The position numbers and the translations under genes were made by a program. Of a stretch of 64,000 nucleotides of DNA, positions 53,568-63,996 are shown in pieces. This stretch comes from Desulforhabdus amnigena (lineage in GTDB: Bacteria > Desulfobacterota > Syntrophobacteria > Syntrophobacterales > Syntrophobacteraceae). Positions within the stretch are counted from its first letter, which is position 1. The number at the start of each line of letters is the position of its first letter. A model generated the notes under the pieces. That model worked only from the letters and a program-made list of their open reading frames with translations, had not been told where the DNA came from and made no database searches. Location of the stretch: NCBI RefSeq assembly GCF_027925305.1, contig NZ_BSDR01000001.1, positions 2,259,001-2,323,000 of the forward strand, read 5' to 3'.

Positions 53568-53741
53568 ACTTATCTTTTCCGATATAGGAAATAGAGGTTA
53601 TGTGTCTAATAGATGTTTCTTAGAGTTTTAAATCATTAAGGTTGAATAAACTTGAATACTTATATATTTTATTATCTCAAAATACAATTCAAGCATGAAA
53701 AACAATCTATCATTCACATAACCCCTCATTTCAATGGAAAA

Positions 53742-54179
53742 TTATTTTAAACCAAGCTCATCTGCCAATGGTGCACCATTGGAGTCAAATCTCCATACTA
53801 ATTTCCCTGTACCAACCACACTTGCTTTAGTTATGAGGGTTCTACCTGCAAACGCTTTCATCATATCGCTTGGCCCTGCAGTCATAACAATTGTCAGTTG
53901 CTTGGAAGTTGCACTGAAGTTTACCGATTTCATGTATCTAGTATCTGCATCGGTTATACCAGGTATGGTATTGGAAAAAATTTCACTTACAGCAAACTTG
54001 GTAGTGATATTTGTTTGAAGCATATGCATGCCGGGAAATATGTAGCGGGTAAGCTTGGACTTCGCAACATACCTTTGATAATAAGGTACTGCAACGGCAG
54101 CCAGAATACCGACGATGGCCACGACGATCATCAATTCCACCAGGGTAAAACCCTTGCTTTCGCGCATTTTCACTAACAT
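53742..54179 (-). CDS. pilA: Type IV pilin, major subunit-like
   Basis: A 145-residue prepilin from the ATG at 54179, which has AGGAGG 8 bp upstream; the frame is open further but without a site. The leader [10 protein letters not shown] is cut before [19 protein letters not shown], with the required Glu5, and the [14 protein letters not shown] spine follows. The globular part is about 95 residues and has no cysteine pair, so it lacks the usual C-terminal disulfide loop. PilD would cleave and methylate it. The preceding DNA has a sigma54-like promoter and the next gene is a membrane glycosyltransferase-like protein. Confidence 0.92.
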   Translation of the reverse strand: MLVKMRESKGFTLVELMIVVAIVGILAAVAVPYYQRYVAKSKLTRYIFPGMHMLQTNITTKFAVSEIFSNTIPGITDADTRYMKSVNFSATSKQLTIVMTAGPSDMMKAFAGRTLITKASVVGTGKLVWRFDSNGAPLADELGLK

Positions 54180-54329
54180 GTCTTGTTTCCTCCTAAGGAT
54201 TTGTATGATTAAAATTTCGACCCTTGCCTGAATGGTTTGACTTTTTCCCTCCTTCCTTTGCAAGATTTGAGCGAATGAACTTCGACAGCGGGACAGCTTT
54301 GTGCATTTCTGATTTGAGTTCAGTGGATA

Positions 54330-54346
54330 AGCAACGAATATGCCGG
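54330..54346 (-). promoter_or_regulatory. Sigma54-like promoter of the pilin gene
   Basis: On the minus strand the sequence CCGGCATATTCGTTGCT matches TGGCAC-N5-TTGCW at the GG and GC dinucleotides with the required spacing. It lies about 150 bp before the start codon. Pilin genes of Pseudomonas and Geobacter use sigma54 with the PilS/PilR two-component system. Confidence 0.5.
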
Positions 54347-54379
54347 ATGGAATCATGAGGAGAGAGATGTCAGGAAACC

Positions 54380-55200
54380 GACTCCCTGGGGAACGGGGGG
54401 TGCGTCAAACGGTGCGTTCGGGAGGATAGTGAAATCTGCACTCTCCGCTTTCCTGAGAACGCATTTTAAAGGTAACGATCGAGAAGGTCCCGGCTGGGGG
54501 ATCACGTTTTTTATCGTTTTCCACTGCGTCAAGAATTCCCCTCAGACCGTTGAGATTTTGAAAGGGGCACAAAGCAGGTACCTCAAAGGGGCCGGCATTT
54601 GACAAAAAATGTCACAACCCTATCAGAATGTGTCACACGGGTATAAGAGGCTGTCTGAAAATTCCCCTTTGAGGGGTATCAAGATTTGGCGCACCAGGAA
54701 AACACCCCCCTGCCCCCTCAATGTTGTTGACTTAACGTCACCCCGGTGAAAACCGGGGTCCAGAAAGTCTTTATTCTCCTGGATTCCGGCTTTCGCCGGA
54801 ATGACGAAAGTTGGTTAAGAACCTATCCGGAAACCACCTGTGGACTTTGCGACACCCCCCTTGGTCCCCCCCCTCGAGGGGGGAATTAAAGGGGGGTGTC
54901 CGCTGCCGAGGTAGGTTTTCGGATAGGCTCTAAGTCAACAGCATTGCCTGCCCCCCCTCAAGGGGAAATTTGTGAGCCTGCTCTTGTTCTCTGCGCTCTC
55001 TGTGTCCTCCGCGGTGAACGATTGCGAGAAGGGGGAGGGACAGGGGGATGTGTGTTTTAAAACGAAAAATGGCTGAAATCTTGCATCCTGGAAGGTCTAT
55101 TCAGTAAATGATTATAGGTATTTCGCCTGATTCTTGTTCTAAAACGGGTGAGAATTTTCGCCGCCTTGTGACAGGTACTTGGTGTGACATTGTTGTATTC
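54380..55200. other. Gene-free region upstream of pilA with regulatory motifs and repeats
   Basis: A 66-codon frame at 54405-54605 is not recognised. At 54599-54660 TGTC occurs three times (ATGTCACAACC, GTGTCACACGG, CTGTCTG) near a GACA...TGTC inverted repeat. Then come a CCGGTGAAAACCGG hairpin block (54728-54812), a family B copy (54815-54934) and a family A variant (54985-55020). Confidence 0.6.
54815..54934. repeat. Family B palindromic repeat, copy 3
   Basis: From TTAAGAACCTATCCGGAAACC to GGTTTTCGGATAGGCTCTAAG, with the centre CCCCCCCTCGAGGGGGGAA. It directly follows a hairpin of the CTGGATTCCGGCTTTCGCCGG type. Confidence 0.88.
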
Positions 55201-55272
55201 ACCACGGAGACACGGAGAACACGGAGATTTCATTTAAGGCCTTTCTCTGTGCCCTCCGTGTCTCCGTGGTTC
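55201..55272. repeat. Family A palindromic repeat, copy 4
   Basis: ACCACGGAGACACGGAGAAC and the complementary arm CCTCCGTGTCTCCGTGGTTC. It lies 40 bp upstream of the pilP-like start. Confidence 0.85.
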
Positions 55273-55316
55273 AGATGAAATCCGGCAATGTCGAGTTAGA
55301 GGAGGATTTAAAAGTG

Positions 55317-56081
55317 ATGGGACTCTCAAGCGACCGGCAGCGTCCATTTCGATGCGCAATGATGGTTTTTCTCTTGCTGAGCATGATGCCGGCTCTCGAA
55401 CTCCAGGCCAGTCCATCCGATACCCTGGCCAGTGTTCAGCCCGGTATTCAGACCGGTGTATCGACGAATGCCCAGGCCGGCGCACAGACTGCTGATGGGG
55501 CAAAGGCGCAGGCCGGCGACCCGGCGGCAGCGCTTGCTGCGCTCCCGCCGGCAGCACCGACTCCCTCTCCCGAGCCTCCCGTGCTGGTGCCCCCTCCGCC
55601 TGTGCCGGCTCCCGGCTCCGTAGCGTCCAGGCATTCCGATTCCCTGAGAAGCAAAATCACGGAAGCCCTCCTGCAGGAGTCCTTCACCTACGAACCTCGG
55701 GAGATGGCCGATCCATTCGTTTCTTTCATCGTTCCATTGGAAACGTCCCCCGTGGGGCTTCCCAAGGAAGACGACGAACCGGACCTTCCCCCTGTGCCGC
55801 AGAAGCCTTTGACCCCTCTTCAAAAGATGAGTCTCGCGGAAATCGAAAATGGACTCAAGGCCATTACCTGGGGCGAACTGGGGCGCCGGGCCGTGATCGA
55901 GGATGCGGCGGGCAAGGGGTATATCGTGGGCGTCGGGACCCCGGCGGGGGGCAGGAATGGAGTGATCACCCAGATCTTCAACGACAGCCTGGTCATTCAG
56001 CAGGAGACCTGGGACAAGAAGTCAAAGCGGATGATCGCTCAAAACGCCCTGGTGAAACTCAAAAAGGAAAAAGAGAAATAG
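55317..56081 (+). CDS. pilP: PilP-like pilus assembly lipoprotein-type protein
   Basis: 254 residues from the ATG at 55317; GTG at 55314 is equally possible behind AGGAGG. An N-terminal signal-like helix (CAMMVFLLLSMMPALELQA) is present but no classic lipobox. A long Ala/Pro/Gly-rich linker (about 35-110) leads to the PilP-type C-terminal domain: the ADPFVSFI start, PLTPLQKMSLAEIENGLKAI, then GRRAVIEDAAGKGYIVGVG. PilP links the PilMNO platform to the PilQ secretin in the periplasm. It stands alone here without pilM, pilN, pilO or pilQ; its stop is 2 bp from the convergent lspA stop. Confidence 0.75.
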   Translation: MGLSSDRQRPFRCAMMVFLLLSMMPALELQASPSDTLASVQPGIQTGVSTNAQAGAQTADGAKAQAGDPAAALAALPPAAPTPSPEPPVLVPPPPVPAPGSVASRHSDSLRSKITEALLQESFTYEPREMADPFVSFIVPLETSPVGLPKEDDEPDLPPVPQKPLTPLQKMSLAEIENGLKAITWGELGRRAVIEDAAGKGYIVGVGTPAGGRNGVITQIFNDSLVIQQETWDKKSKRMIAQNALVKLKKEKEK

Positions 56082-56083
56082 CC

Positions 56084-56545
56084 TCATTTGCCTCGAACGA
56101 GGGAAATGAGCAGCATGACCGCTCCCACGCTGATGGCGCTGTCCGCGACATTGAAGGCGGGCCAGTGGTACGAACCCACATAGACATCCAGGAAATCCAC
56201 CACTTCATTCAACCGCAGCCGGTCCACCAGGTTTCCCAGGGCGCCTCCGATGATGAGCGAGTAAGCCGCCCTGCCCCACACGTCGCCGCTTCTCACCTTG
56301 CGATAGGCAAAGAAAAGCATCGCCACAATGAGGAGGGTCATTCCCACGAAAAACGTTTGACGCCAGAAGGAGGGCATGCCCGCAAGCAGGCTGAAGGCAG
56401 CTCCTGTGTTGCGGGTATGGACCAGGTTGAAAAACCCCGGGATCACTTCTTTGCCCGAGTGAAGGGGCAGATACCGCAGGACGAGCAGCTTGGTGAACTG
56501 GTCCAGGAAGACAACGGCCCCAACGATAAAAGTAAGGAAAGTCAT
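56084..56545 (-). CDS. lspA: Lipoprotein signal peptidase (signal peptidase II)
   Basis: 153 residues from the ATG at 56545. Four TM helices are present: FIVGAVVFLDQFTKLLVLRY, then ones around FFVGMTLLIVAMLFFAYR, YSLIIGGALGNLVDR and SVGAVMLLISLV. The catalytic aspartates lie in GGALGNLVDRL and FNVADSAISVG (the NxxD and NxADS motifs). It cleaves diacylglyceryl prolipoproteins. It is 42 bp downstream of ileS on the same strand, the widespread ileS-lspA pairing. Confidence 0.95.
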   Translation of the reverse strand: MTFLTFIVGAVVFLDQFTKLLVLRYLPLHSGKEVIPGFFNLVHTRNTGAAFSLLAGMPSFWRQTFFVGMTLLIVAMLFFAYRKVRSGDVWGRAAYSLIIGGALGNLVDRLRLNEVVDFLDVYVGSYHWPAFNVADSAISVGAVMLLISLVRGK

Positions 56546-56586
56546 GGGTTCAAGGCATCTTTTCAGTTTATGGTCAAAAGGGAAAT

Positions 56587-59376
56587 TCAGTTCGTCCCGG
56601 CCACCACGGCGTGACAGCGGTGGCAGATCGCCGGGTGATCGGGGAACTGTCCGACACTTTCTGCACGCACCCAGCAGCGTTCGCATTTTTCTCCGGGGGA
56701 AGGTTCCACCTGGACCTGGAGTCCCTCGATTTCAACCCCGGCCACGGGATTTGCAAGCTCCGCCGCCGGGACGAAACTCACCTGTGAAACGATGAAAACG
56801 GAGCGGAGGAGCTCTTCCTGACCGGCAAAGGCTTCCTGCAGGGAAGCGGGCAGGGCGAGCTTCACCCGGGCGTCGAGGGGATGACCGATGGTCTTTGCCT
56901 GGCGGGCTCCCTCCAGGGCCCTCGCCACGTCGGTTCGAAGAGAGAGGATCGTCTGCCAGCGCTGATTCAGGGCCTCGTCCAGGACCTCCGGTTTCATTTC
57001 GGGGAACTGTTCCAGGTGCACCGTTTCGCTGGGGCGGTGGGGCAGATAGCTCCAGGCCTCATCCGCCGTGAAGGAGAGAATGGGGGCCATGAGCTTCAGA
57101 AGCGCAGTGAGGATCTCGTAGAGGGCCGTCTGGGCGGAACGCCGGGCCTGGCTCCGGGCCCCCGTGATATAGAGGCGGTCTTTCAAAATATCCAGGTAGA
57201 AGGCGCTCAGGTCCACCACGCAATAGTTGTGGATGGCATGGTACACCCGGTGAAATTCGAACCGTTCGTAGGCGCTGCGAATCTTCCGGTTCAGGTCCTG
57301 GAGCTGATAGAGCGCGAACCGGTCCAGTTCATCCATCTCGGCGTAGGGTACGGCGTCCCTGGACGGATCGAAATCGCTCAGGTTCCCCAGCAGGAAGCGG
57401 CAGGTGTTTCGAATCCGGCGGTAAGCCTCGCTCAAACGCTTGAGGATATCGGGAGAGATGCGGATATCGTCCCGGTAATCCTCCGCGGAGACCCACAACC
57501 GGAGGACCTCCGCCCCGTATTGGCGAATGATCTCTTCGGGAGCGATGACGTTTCCCAGGGACTTGGACATCTTGTACCCCTGCCCGTCCACCACGAACCC
57601 GTGGGTGAGAACCCCCTTGTAGGGGGCCATATCCCGCGTGCCGACCGCTTCCAGGAGAGACGAGTGGAACCAGCCCCGGTGCTGGTCGCTTCCCTCCAGA
57701 TAGAGGTCCGCGGGGGCATCCAGGTACGGCCTTCCCTCCAGGACCGCCGCATAGGAGGCTCCCGAATCGAACCACACGTCCAGGATGTCCATTTCCTTCT
57801 TGAAACGGGCGCTTCCGCACTTCCCGCAAACGGTTCCCGCCGGAAGGAGCTCCTCCGTGGGCCTTGCAAACCAGCAATCGGCTCCCTCTTTCTCGAAGAG
57901 AGCCACCACGTGGTCGAAGACCTCCTGCGTGGCCAGGATCTCGCCGCAATCCTCGCAGGTAAATACCGTGATGGGGACTCCCCAGGAGCGCTGGCGCGAA
58001 ATGCACCAATCGGGGCGATTGGCGATCATGTTGTGGATGCGGTCCCGCCCCCAGCTGGGAATCCATTCCACCTTGTCGATCCACTCCAGGGCCTTCTTCC
58101 TCAGATCGTTGTTTTCCATGGAGATAAACCACTGTTCCGTGGCGCGGAAAATCACCGGCTTCTTGCATCGCCAGCAGTGAGGGTAGCTGTGCTTGATCTC
58201 CTTTTGAAGGACCAGTTTTCCCTCTTCCTGCAGCTTCGCGATCACCGCCTTGTTGGCGTCGAAGACGAACTGCCCTTCGAAAAGCGGCACATCGGAAGTG
58301 AAGCAACCCCTGTCGTCGATGGGGGAGTAGACATCCAGGCCGTATTTCAGGGCCATGTCGTAGTCTTCGCGGCCATGCCCGGGAGCGGTATGCACACAGC
58401 CGGTGCCCGCATCGAGGGTGACATGTGCTCCCAGGATCAGGACGGAATCCCGATCCAGGAAGGGATGGCGGCACTTGAGCCCTTCGAGTTCGGAGGCCCT
58501 GAAGGTGCGAATCAGGCTGTAATCTTCGATGCCGAAGCTCTGCATGCAGCTTTCCAGGAGCCCTTCGGCCAGGATCCAGATTTCATCCCGGACCGCGACC
58601 GCCACATACGTGAAATCGGGATGGAGGGTGATGGCCAGGTTGGCGGGCAGGGTCCAGGGGGTCGTGGTCCAGATGAGGACGGAAACCTGCTTTCCCGAAA
58701 ATTCCGGGATCTTCGACTGGCTCTCGGGGGAGAGGGGAAACTTCACGTAGATGGATGGAGAGGCGTGGTCGTGATACTCCACCTCCGCTTCCGCCAGGGC
58801 CGTTCCGCAGCTCGAACACCAGTAAATGGGCTTCTTGCTCCGAATGACCCCTCCCCTGGCAAAGAACCGCCCCAGCTCCCGCGCGATGGTCGCTTCATAG
58901 TCGTAGGACATGGTGAGGTACGGGTTTTCCCATTCCCCCAGACCGCCCAGCCGTTTGAATTCCTCCCGCTGAATGTCGATGAACCGTTCGGCGTACTTGC
59001 GGCAATGCTGCCGGATTTCCACCTTGGTCATGGTCTTTTTGCGCGCTCCCAGTTCCTTGTCCACGTTGTGCTCGATGGGAAGGCCGTGGCAATCCCAGCC
59101 GGGGACATATGGCGCGTCGTAGCCGCTCATCTGGCGGGTCTTGATGATCATGTCCTTCAGAATTTTATTGAGAGCGGTGCCCAGGTGGATATGACCGTTG
59201 GCGTAGGGGGGACCATCATGAAGAATGTATTTGGGGCGTCCTTTACTCTTTTCTCTCAGCTGATGGTAAAGTCGCATCTCTTCCCACCGGGCAAGGATTT
59301 CAGGTTCACGTTTCGAAAGATTCGCTTTCATGGGAAACGCAGTCTGAGGCAGATTCAGAGTCTTCTTGTAGTCCAT
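56587..59376 (-). CDS. ileS: Isoleucyl-tRNA synthetase
   Basis: A 929-residue class I enzyme. HIGH motif [18 protein letters not shown] motif [10 protein letters not shown], a CP1 editing domain ([15 protein letters not shown] is its typical start) and a C-terminal zinc knuckle with [12 protein letters not shown] and CHRCHAVV. Full length for bacterial IleRS of the single-zinc type. Upstream (59377-60156) is a repeat cluster, so its promoter must lie within or between repeats. Confidence 0.96.
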   Translation of the reverse strand: MDYKKTLNLPQTAFPMKANLSKREPEILARWEEMRLYHQLREKSKGRPKYILHDGPPYANGHIHLGTALNKILKDMIIKTRQMSGYDAPYVPGWDCHGLPIEHNVDKELGARKKTMTKVEIRQHCRKYAERFIDIQREEFKRLGGLGEWENPYLTMSYDYEATIARELGRFFARGGVIRSKKPIYWCSSCGTALAEAEVEYHDHASPSIYVKFPLSPESQSKIPEFSGKQVSVLIWTTTPWTLPANLAITLHPDFTYVAVAVRDEIWILAEGLLESCMQSFGIEDYSLIRTFRASELEGLKCRHPFLDRDSVLILGAHVTLDAGTGCVHTAPGHGREDYDMALKYGLDVYSPIDDRGCFTSDVPLFEGQFVFDANKAVIAKLQEEGKLVLQKEIKHSYPHCWRCKKPVIFRATEQWFISMENNDLRKKALEWIDKVEWIPSWGRDRIHNMIANRPDWCISRQRSWGVPITVFTCEDCGEILATQEVFDHVVALFEKEGADCWFARPTEELLPAGTVCGKCGSARFKKEMDILDVWFDSGASYAAVLEGRPYLDAPADLYLEGSDQHRGWFHSSLLEAVGTRDMAPYKGVLTHGFVVDGQGYKMSKSLGNVIAPEEIIRQYGAEVLRLWVSAEDYRDDIRISPDILKRLSEAYRRIRNTCRFLLGNLSDFDPSRDAVPYAEMDELDRFALYQLQDLNRKIRSAYERFEFHRVYHAIHNYCVVDLSAFYLDILKDRLYITGARSQARRSAQTALYEILTALLKLMAPILSFTADEAWSYLPHRPSETVHLEQFPEMKPEVLDEALNQRWQTILSLRTDVARALEGARQAKTIGHPLDARVKLALPASLQEAFAGQEELLRSVFIVSQVSFVPAAELANPVAGVEIEGLQVQVEPSPGEKCERCWVRAESVGQFPDHPAICHRCHAVVAGTN

Positions 59377-59460
59377 GTTTCATTCCCCTTATATTTGAAA
59401 AGCACTGCAACGCTTCATAATCCGCATGCGGCGGGGTGTATCTCGCTGCTTTTCCAACTA

Positions 59461-59525
59461 ACCACGGAGAACACGGAGGTTTCATTTGGAGGTCTTTCTC
59501 TGCGCCCTCCGTGTCTCCGTGGTTG
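59461..59525. repeat. Family A palindromic repeat, copy 5
   Basis: ACCACGGAGAACACGGAGG and the arm CCTCCGTGTCTCCGTGGTT, then GTGACAATGTCGCACTAAG, which leads directly into the family C unit. Confidence 0.85.
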
Positions 59526-59544
59526 ATGTGACAATGTCGCACTA

Positions 59545-59696
59545 AGTACTGGTCTTCGTAATTACGCAGCCGTTTACCCCTACGTTTTCGTAGGAGCGGC
59601 ATCCTGCCGCGACAAGGTGTGCGGTTGCCGGTTCCTGTCACGGCTGGAAGCCGTTCCTACAAAGAAATGGCCGCGTATTTACAATCTTTGGTACTA
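59545..59696. repeat. Family C palindromic repeat, copy 3
   Basis: Ends TAAGTACTGGTCTTCGTAAT and TTTACAATCTTTGGTACTAAG around TAGGAGCGGCATCCTGCCGC and GGCTGGAAGCCGTTCCTAC. It is joined directly to the next family B unit through CTAAGAACC. Confidence 0.87.
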
Positions 59697-59810
59697 AGAA
59701 CCTATCCAGAAACCACCTGTGGACTTTGCGACACCCCCCTTGATCCCCCCTTGAGGGGGGAATTAAAGGGGGTGTCCGCTGCCGAGGTAGGTTTTTGGAT
59801 AGACTCTAAG
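59695..59810. repeat. Family B palindromic repeat, copy 4
   Basis: From TAAGAACCTATCCAGAAACC to GGTTTTTGGATAGACTCTAAG with a CCCCCCTTGAGGGGGGAATT centre. Confidence 0.87.
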
Positions 59811-59948
59811 TATTTGTCCACTGAATAAAACGACCAAAATGCAGGTTGGGTTGAGCTGCCGCTCAACCCAACCTCACAGAACTGATCGGCAATCGGAAAA
59901 GCATTCTAGTAGCACACCGATGGAACAAGTCAAGAGTCTAAAAACAAA

Positions 59949-59984
59949 AAGCCCTCCCGTTTTCAATCGCCAAACGGGAGGGCT
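59949..59984 (-). terminator. Rho-independent terminator of groESL
   Basis: The perfect 12-bp stem GCCCTCCCGTTT and AAACGGGAGGGC has a 9-nt loop. On the minus strand it is followed by TTTTTGTTTTT. It lies about 170 bp after the groEL stop codon because a family B repeat sits between them. Confidence 0.85.
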
Positions 59985-60044
59985 CAAAAGCAGAGCGAAA
60001 GAGCAACGCGCGTGATGTCATGCGCTGCTCAATGGAGCTTATTT

Positions 60045-60152
60045 CTTAGAGCCTATCAGAAAACCTACCTCGACAGCGGACACCCTCCTTCAATTCCCCC
60101 CTCGAGGGACCAAGGGGAGTGTCGCAAAGTCCGCAGGTGGTTTCCGGATAAG
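60045..60152. repeat. Family B palindromic repeat, copy 5 (opposite orientation)
   Basis: CTTAGAGCCTATCAGAAAACC at one end and GGTTTCCGGATAAGGTTAT at the other, with a CCCCCCTCGAGGGACC centre. It directly abuts the groEL stop codon. Confidence 0.85.
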
Positions 60153-60156
60153 GTTA

Positions 60157-61845
<1,689 letters not shown>

Positions 61846-61858
61846 CTAAAAGATGAAT

Positions 61859-62149
61859 TTATTTTTCAATGATGGCGAGAATATCGTCTTCGCGCATGAT
61901 CAGAAGCTCTTCGCCTTCAACCTTGATGTCGGTTCCGGCGTATTTGCCGAAAAGCACGCGATCGCCCGCTTTGATATCCAGAGGACGCCTGGTGCCGTCT
62001 TCCATCACTTTGCCGTTTCCAACGGCCAGGACTTCGCCCTGAATGGGTTTTTCCTTGGCGGTATCGGGAATGATGATGCCACCTGCGGTCTTGGTTTCCT
62101 CTTCCAGGCGTTTCACAACAACACGGTCATTGAGCGGTCTAAGCTTCAT
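61859..62149 (-). CDS. groES: Co-chaperonin GroES (10 kDa)
   Basis: 96 residues from the ATG at 62149 ([18 protein letters not shown]); the frame is open 36 nt further but that is not GroES sequence. The mobile-loop region [20 protein letters not shown] and the C-terminal [14 protein letters not shown] are typical. GAAAGGAG lies before the start. It is transcribed first in the operon from the promoter and CIRCE element at 62240-62291. Confidence 0.97.
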   Translation of the reverse strand: MKLRPLNDRVVVKRLEEETKTAGGIIIPDTAKEKPIQGEVLAVGNGKVMEDGTRRPLDIKAGDRVLFGKYAGTDIKVEGEELLIMREDDILAIIEK

Positions 62150-62239
62150 TTTGTGGACTCCTTTCGATTCTTCTAATGAATTCAAGCAAATTTCCAGACA
62201 ACTAAGCTTGCTGATCCCAATGAGGATTTAAAGATCCTA

Positions 62240-62266
62240 TTAGCACTCGCTTTCAATGAGTGCTTA
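62240..62266. promoter_or_regulatory. CIRCE operator (HrcA-binding site)
   Basis: TTAGCACTC, nine bases, then GAGTGCTTA. This matches the consensus TTAGCACTC-N9-GAGTGCTAA except for one base. HrcA repression relieved by heat is the known mode of such sites; hrcA is not in this window. Confidence 0.95.
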
Positions 62267-62291
62267 TAATCACCTTTGGATCAGTTGGCAA
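62263..62291 (-). promoter_or_regulatory. Sigma70-type promoter of groESL
   Basis: On the minus strand: TTGCCA (62286-62291), 17 bp, TATAAG (62263-62268). The -10 overlaps the CIRCE inverted repeat, and the -35 lies inside the last codons of the sensor kinase gene. Confidence 0.7.
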
Positions 62292-63996
62292 GAGGGAAAG
62301 AAGCATCGGAAGGGAAAAAAAGTGAAAAGGTCGTCCCCGCGTTCTCATGGCTGGAAATTTCTATGCGGCCTCCAGCCTTCTCCACCAGTTGATAGACGAT
62401 CCCAAGACCAAGGCCGGTCCCTTTTTGTTTTGTGGTGAAGAAAGGCTCGAAAACCCGGTCCCGAATGTCGGGTGGAATCCCTTCTCCCGTATCGCGAATC
62501 TCCACCCGCACTTCATCCTTACCGGAATCCCTTGCGCCGCAACGACTCACACCGATGGTCAGATCCCCCCCCTCCGGCATGGCCTCCAGTGCGTTCAAAA
62601 TGATATTCCAGAGAATCTGCCGGATATGATGGGAGTCCACCAGACACGAAGGATTGGATTCAAAGAGCGTGTGGACCCGGTGAGCCGGCGAAATCTTGTC
62701 ACGCGCCCTAAGCAGGGTGAGGATTTCCTGTATGACGGCGCAAAGGGAAACACTCTCAAGATTTTCCGTCGTGTGAACGCCTTTGGCAAGCCATAGAAAA
62801 TCCTTGATCAGGCCGTTGATCCGGTCGATTTCCCTTTTCACGATATTCACGAGTTTCGACTGTAGGGGGTCGGAATCCCCTCCGGATCCGAGCATTTGAA
62901 CGGCTCCGCTCATGGCTGCCAGGGGATTTTTGATTTCATGCGCTATTTCGGAAGCGATCCGCCCGGCAAAAGCCAGACGCTCCACCCGCTGCACATGTTC
63001 TTCCATGGCCTTCAGGTGAGTCAGATCCTGAAAGATGAAGACCCATCCGGAGGCTTCCCCCTCCCCTTTCTGGAGCACGGAAACGGTATACCCCAGGCAC
63101 AACTCTTCGCCCATCGGCTTTTGGTACCGCACCTCCCTGCGTTCCATCGTATCCCGGGAGCCGGTATGCTGGGTGGGAGGAATCTCACGGCGCCAGGCCC
63201 GGGGGTCCAGGAGCGGAAAAACTTCGGTGAAAGGGCGTCCTTCCAGTTCCGTTTCGGAAAGCGACAGGATCTGGCGCGCAGCATGATTGGAAAAGAGAAT
63301 GGTGCCGCGGGGATCGATGGTGAGCAGTCCGCTGCTCATACTCTGAACGATGTTGCGGTGCAGGATTTCGAGTTGATGGAAATCCATTTTCTGCCTTCGA
63401 ACCTGCTGGCTCGATTTATGGAGCTCTTCGGCCAGATAGCCGCTCAAATAGGCCACGAGATAAAAGCCTGCGATATTCATGAGTATGGTATGGAAATAGG
63501 CCCCGCTATCCTTCATCTGAAGTGTCTGGGTGAGCACATGCAGGGGAGCGATCCATCCAAAATATTGAAAATCCAGGAGCAGCCCGTAGGAAAGACTACA
63601 GAGGGAGGCGATGAAGATGCTGCCGCGGCGGTAGAGGAGGAGGGCGGCGCTTATGATCACGGGCATGTAGAGAAACGAGAAAAGACTCTCCAGGCCGCCG
63701 GAAAGATAGATGAGGACCGTCACGGCCGTGACGTCGAACAGGAGCTGGCTGTAGGCAAACCGCCGATAGCGGCGAACCCGTTCGAGGCTGAACGCCGCCA
63801 CTATGGTGAAGAGGAAGAGAATGCAGGAAAAGAAATAGAGGGGCTGCAGACGCGCGGAAAGGAGGTCTCCTTCCCGGCCGCCCTGAGCGATGAGCGTCAG
63901 GAAAAGAAAGAGAATGGCCAGAAGAAGGCGGAAAAAGAGCAGCCCCTTGAGCTTCTCCTTGAAAGAAGCGTCGGCTGCCGCGACACTTACGCTCAA
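62281..63996 (-). CDS. Membrane sensor histidine kinase, PilS-like
   Basis: 571 residues to the ATG at 63996. The window ends four bases later, so a longer N-terminus cannot be excluded. Six TM helices (about 20-185) precede a PAS domain (about 210-325, with LLTIDPRGTILFSNHAARQIL). The HisKA helix has the phospho-acceptor His353 in SEIAHEIKNPLA. The HATPase has N-box HIRQILWNIILNALEA, DTGEGIPPDI and GTGLGLGI. Arrangement and the NtrB-type H-box fit PilS, which with PilR activates sigma54-dependent pilA. The responder would lie outside the window. Confidence 0.78.
   Translation of the reverse strand: MSVSVAAADASFKEKLKGLLFFRLLLAILFLFLTLIAQGGREGDLLSARLQPLYFFSCILFLFTIVAAFSLERVRRYRRFAYSQLLFDVTAVTVLIYLSGGLESLFSFLYMPVIISAALLLYRRGSIFIASLCSLSYGLLLDFQYFGWIAPLHVLTQTLQMKDSGAYFHTILMNIAGFYLVAYLSGYLAEELHKSSQQVRRQKMDFHQLEILHRNIVQSMSSGLLTIDPRGTILFSNHAARQILSLSETELEGRPFTEVFPLLDPRAWRREIPPTQHTGSRDTMERREVRYQKPMGEELCLGYTVSVLQKGEGEASGWVFIFQDLTHLKAMEEHVQRVERLAFAGRIASEIAHEIKNPLAAMSGAVQMLGSGGDSDPLQSKLVNIVKREIDRINGLIKDFLWLAKGVHTTENLESVSLCAVIQEILTLLRARDKISPAHRVHTLFESNPSCLVDSHHIRQILWNIILNALEAMPEGGDLTIGVSRCGARDSGKDEVRVEIRDTGEGIPPDIRDRVFEPFFTTKQKGTGLGLGIVYQLVEKAGGRIEISSHENAGTTFSLFFPSDASFPLAN

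Larger units (their letters stand above)
59377..60156. other. Repeat cluster between ileS and groEL
   Basis: 780 bp with no gene. In order it holds family A (59461-59525), C (59545-59696), B (59695-59810), a short AT-rich stretch, the groEL terminator (59949-59984) and another B (60045-60152). Confidence 0.8.

Noticed and set aside
54405-54605. 66-codon minus-strand frame upstream of pilA
   Set aside because: No homology that I recognise and a poor start context; it overlaps the possible regulatory region.
56881-59526. Very long (881-codon) plus-strand frame
   Set aside because: Antisense to ileS, which carries HIGH, KMSKS and zinc motifs. High GC at the third position opens the opposite frame.
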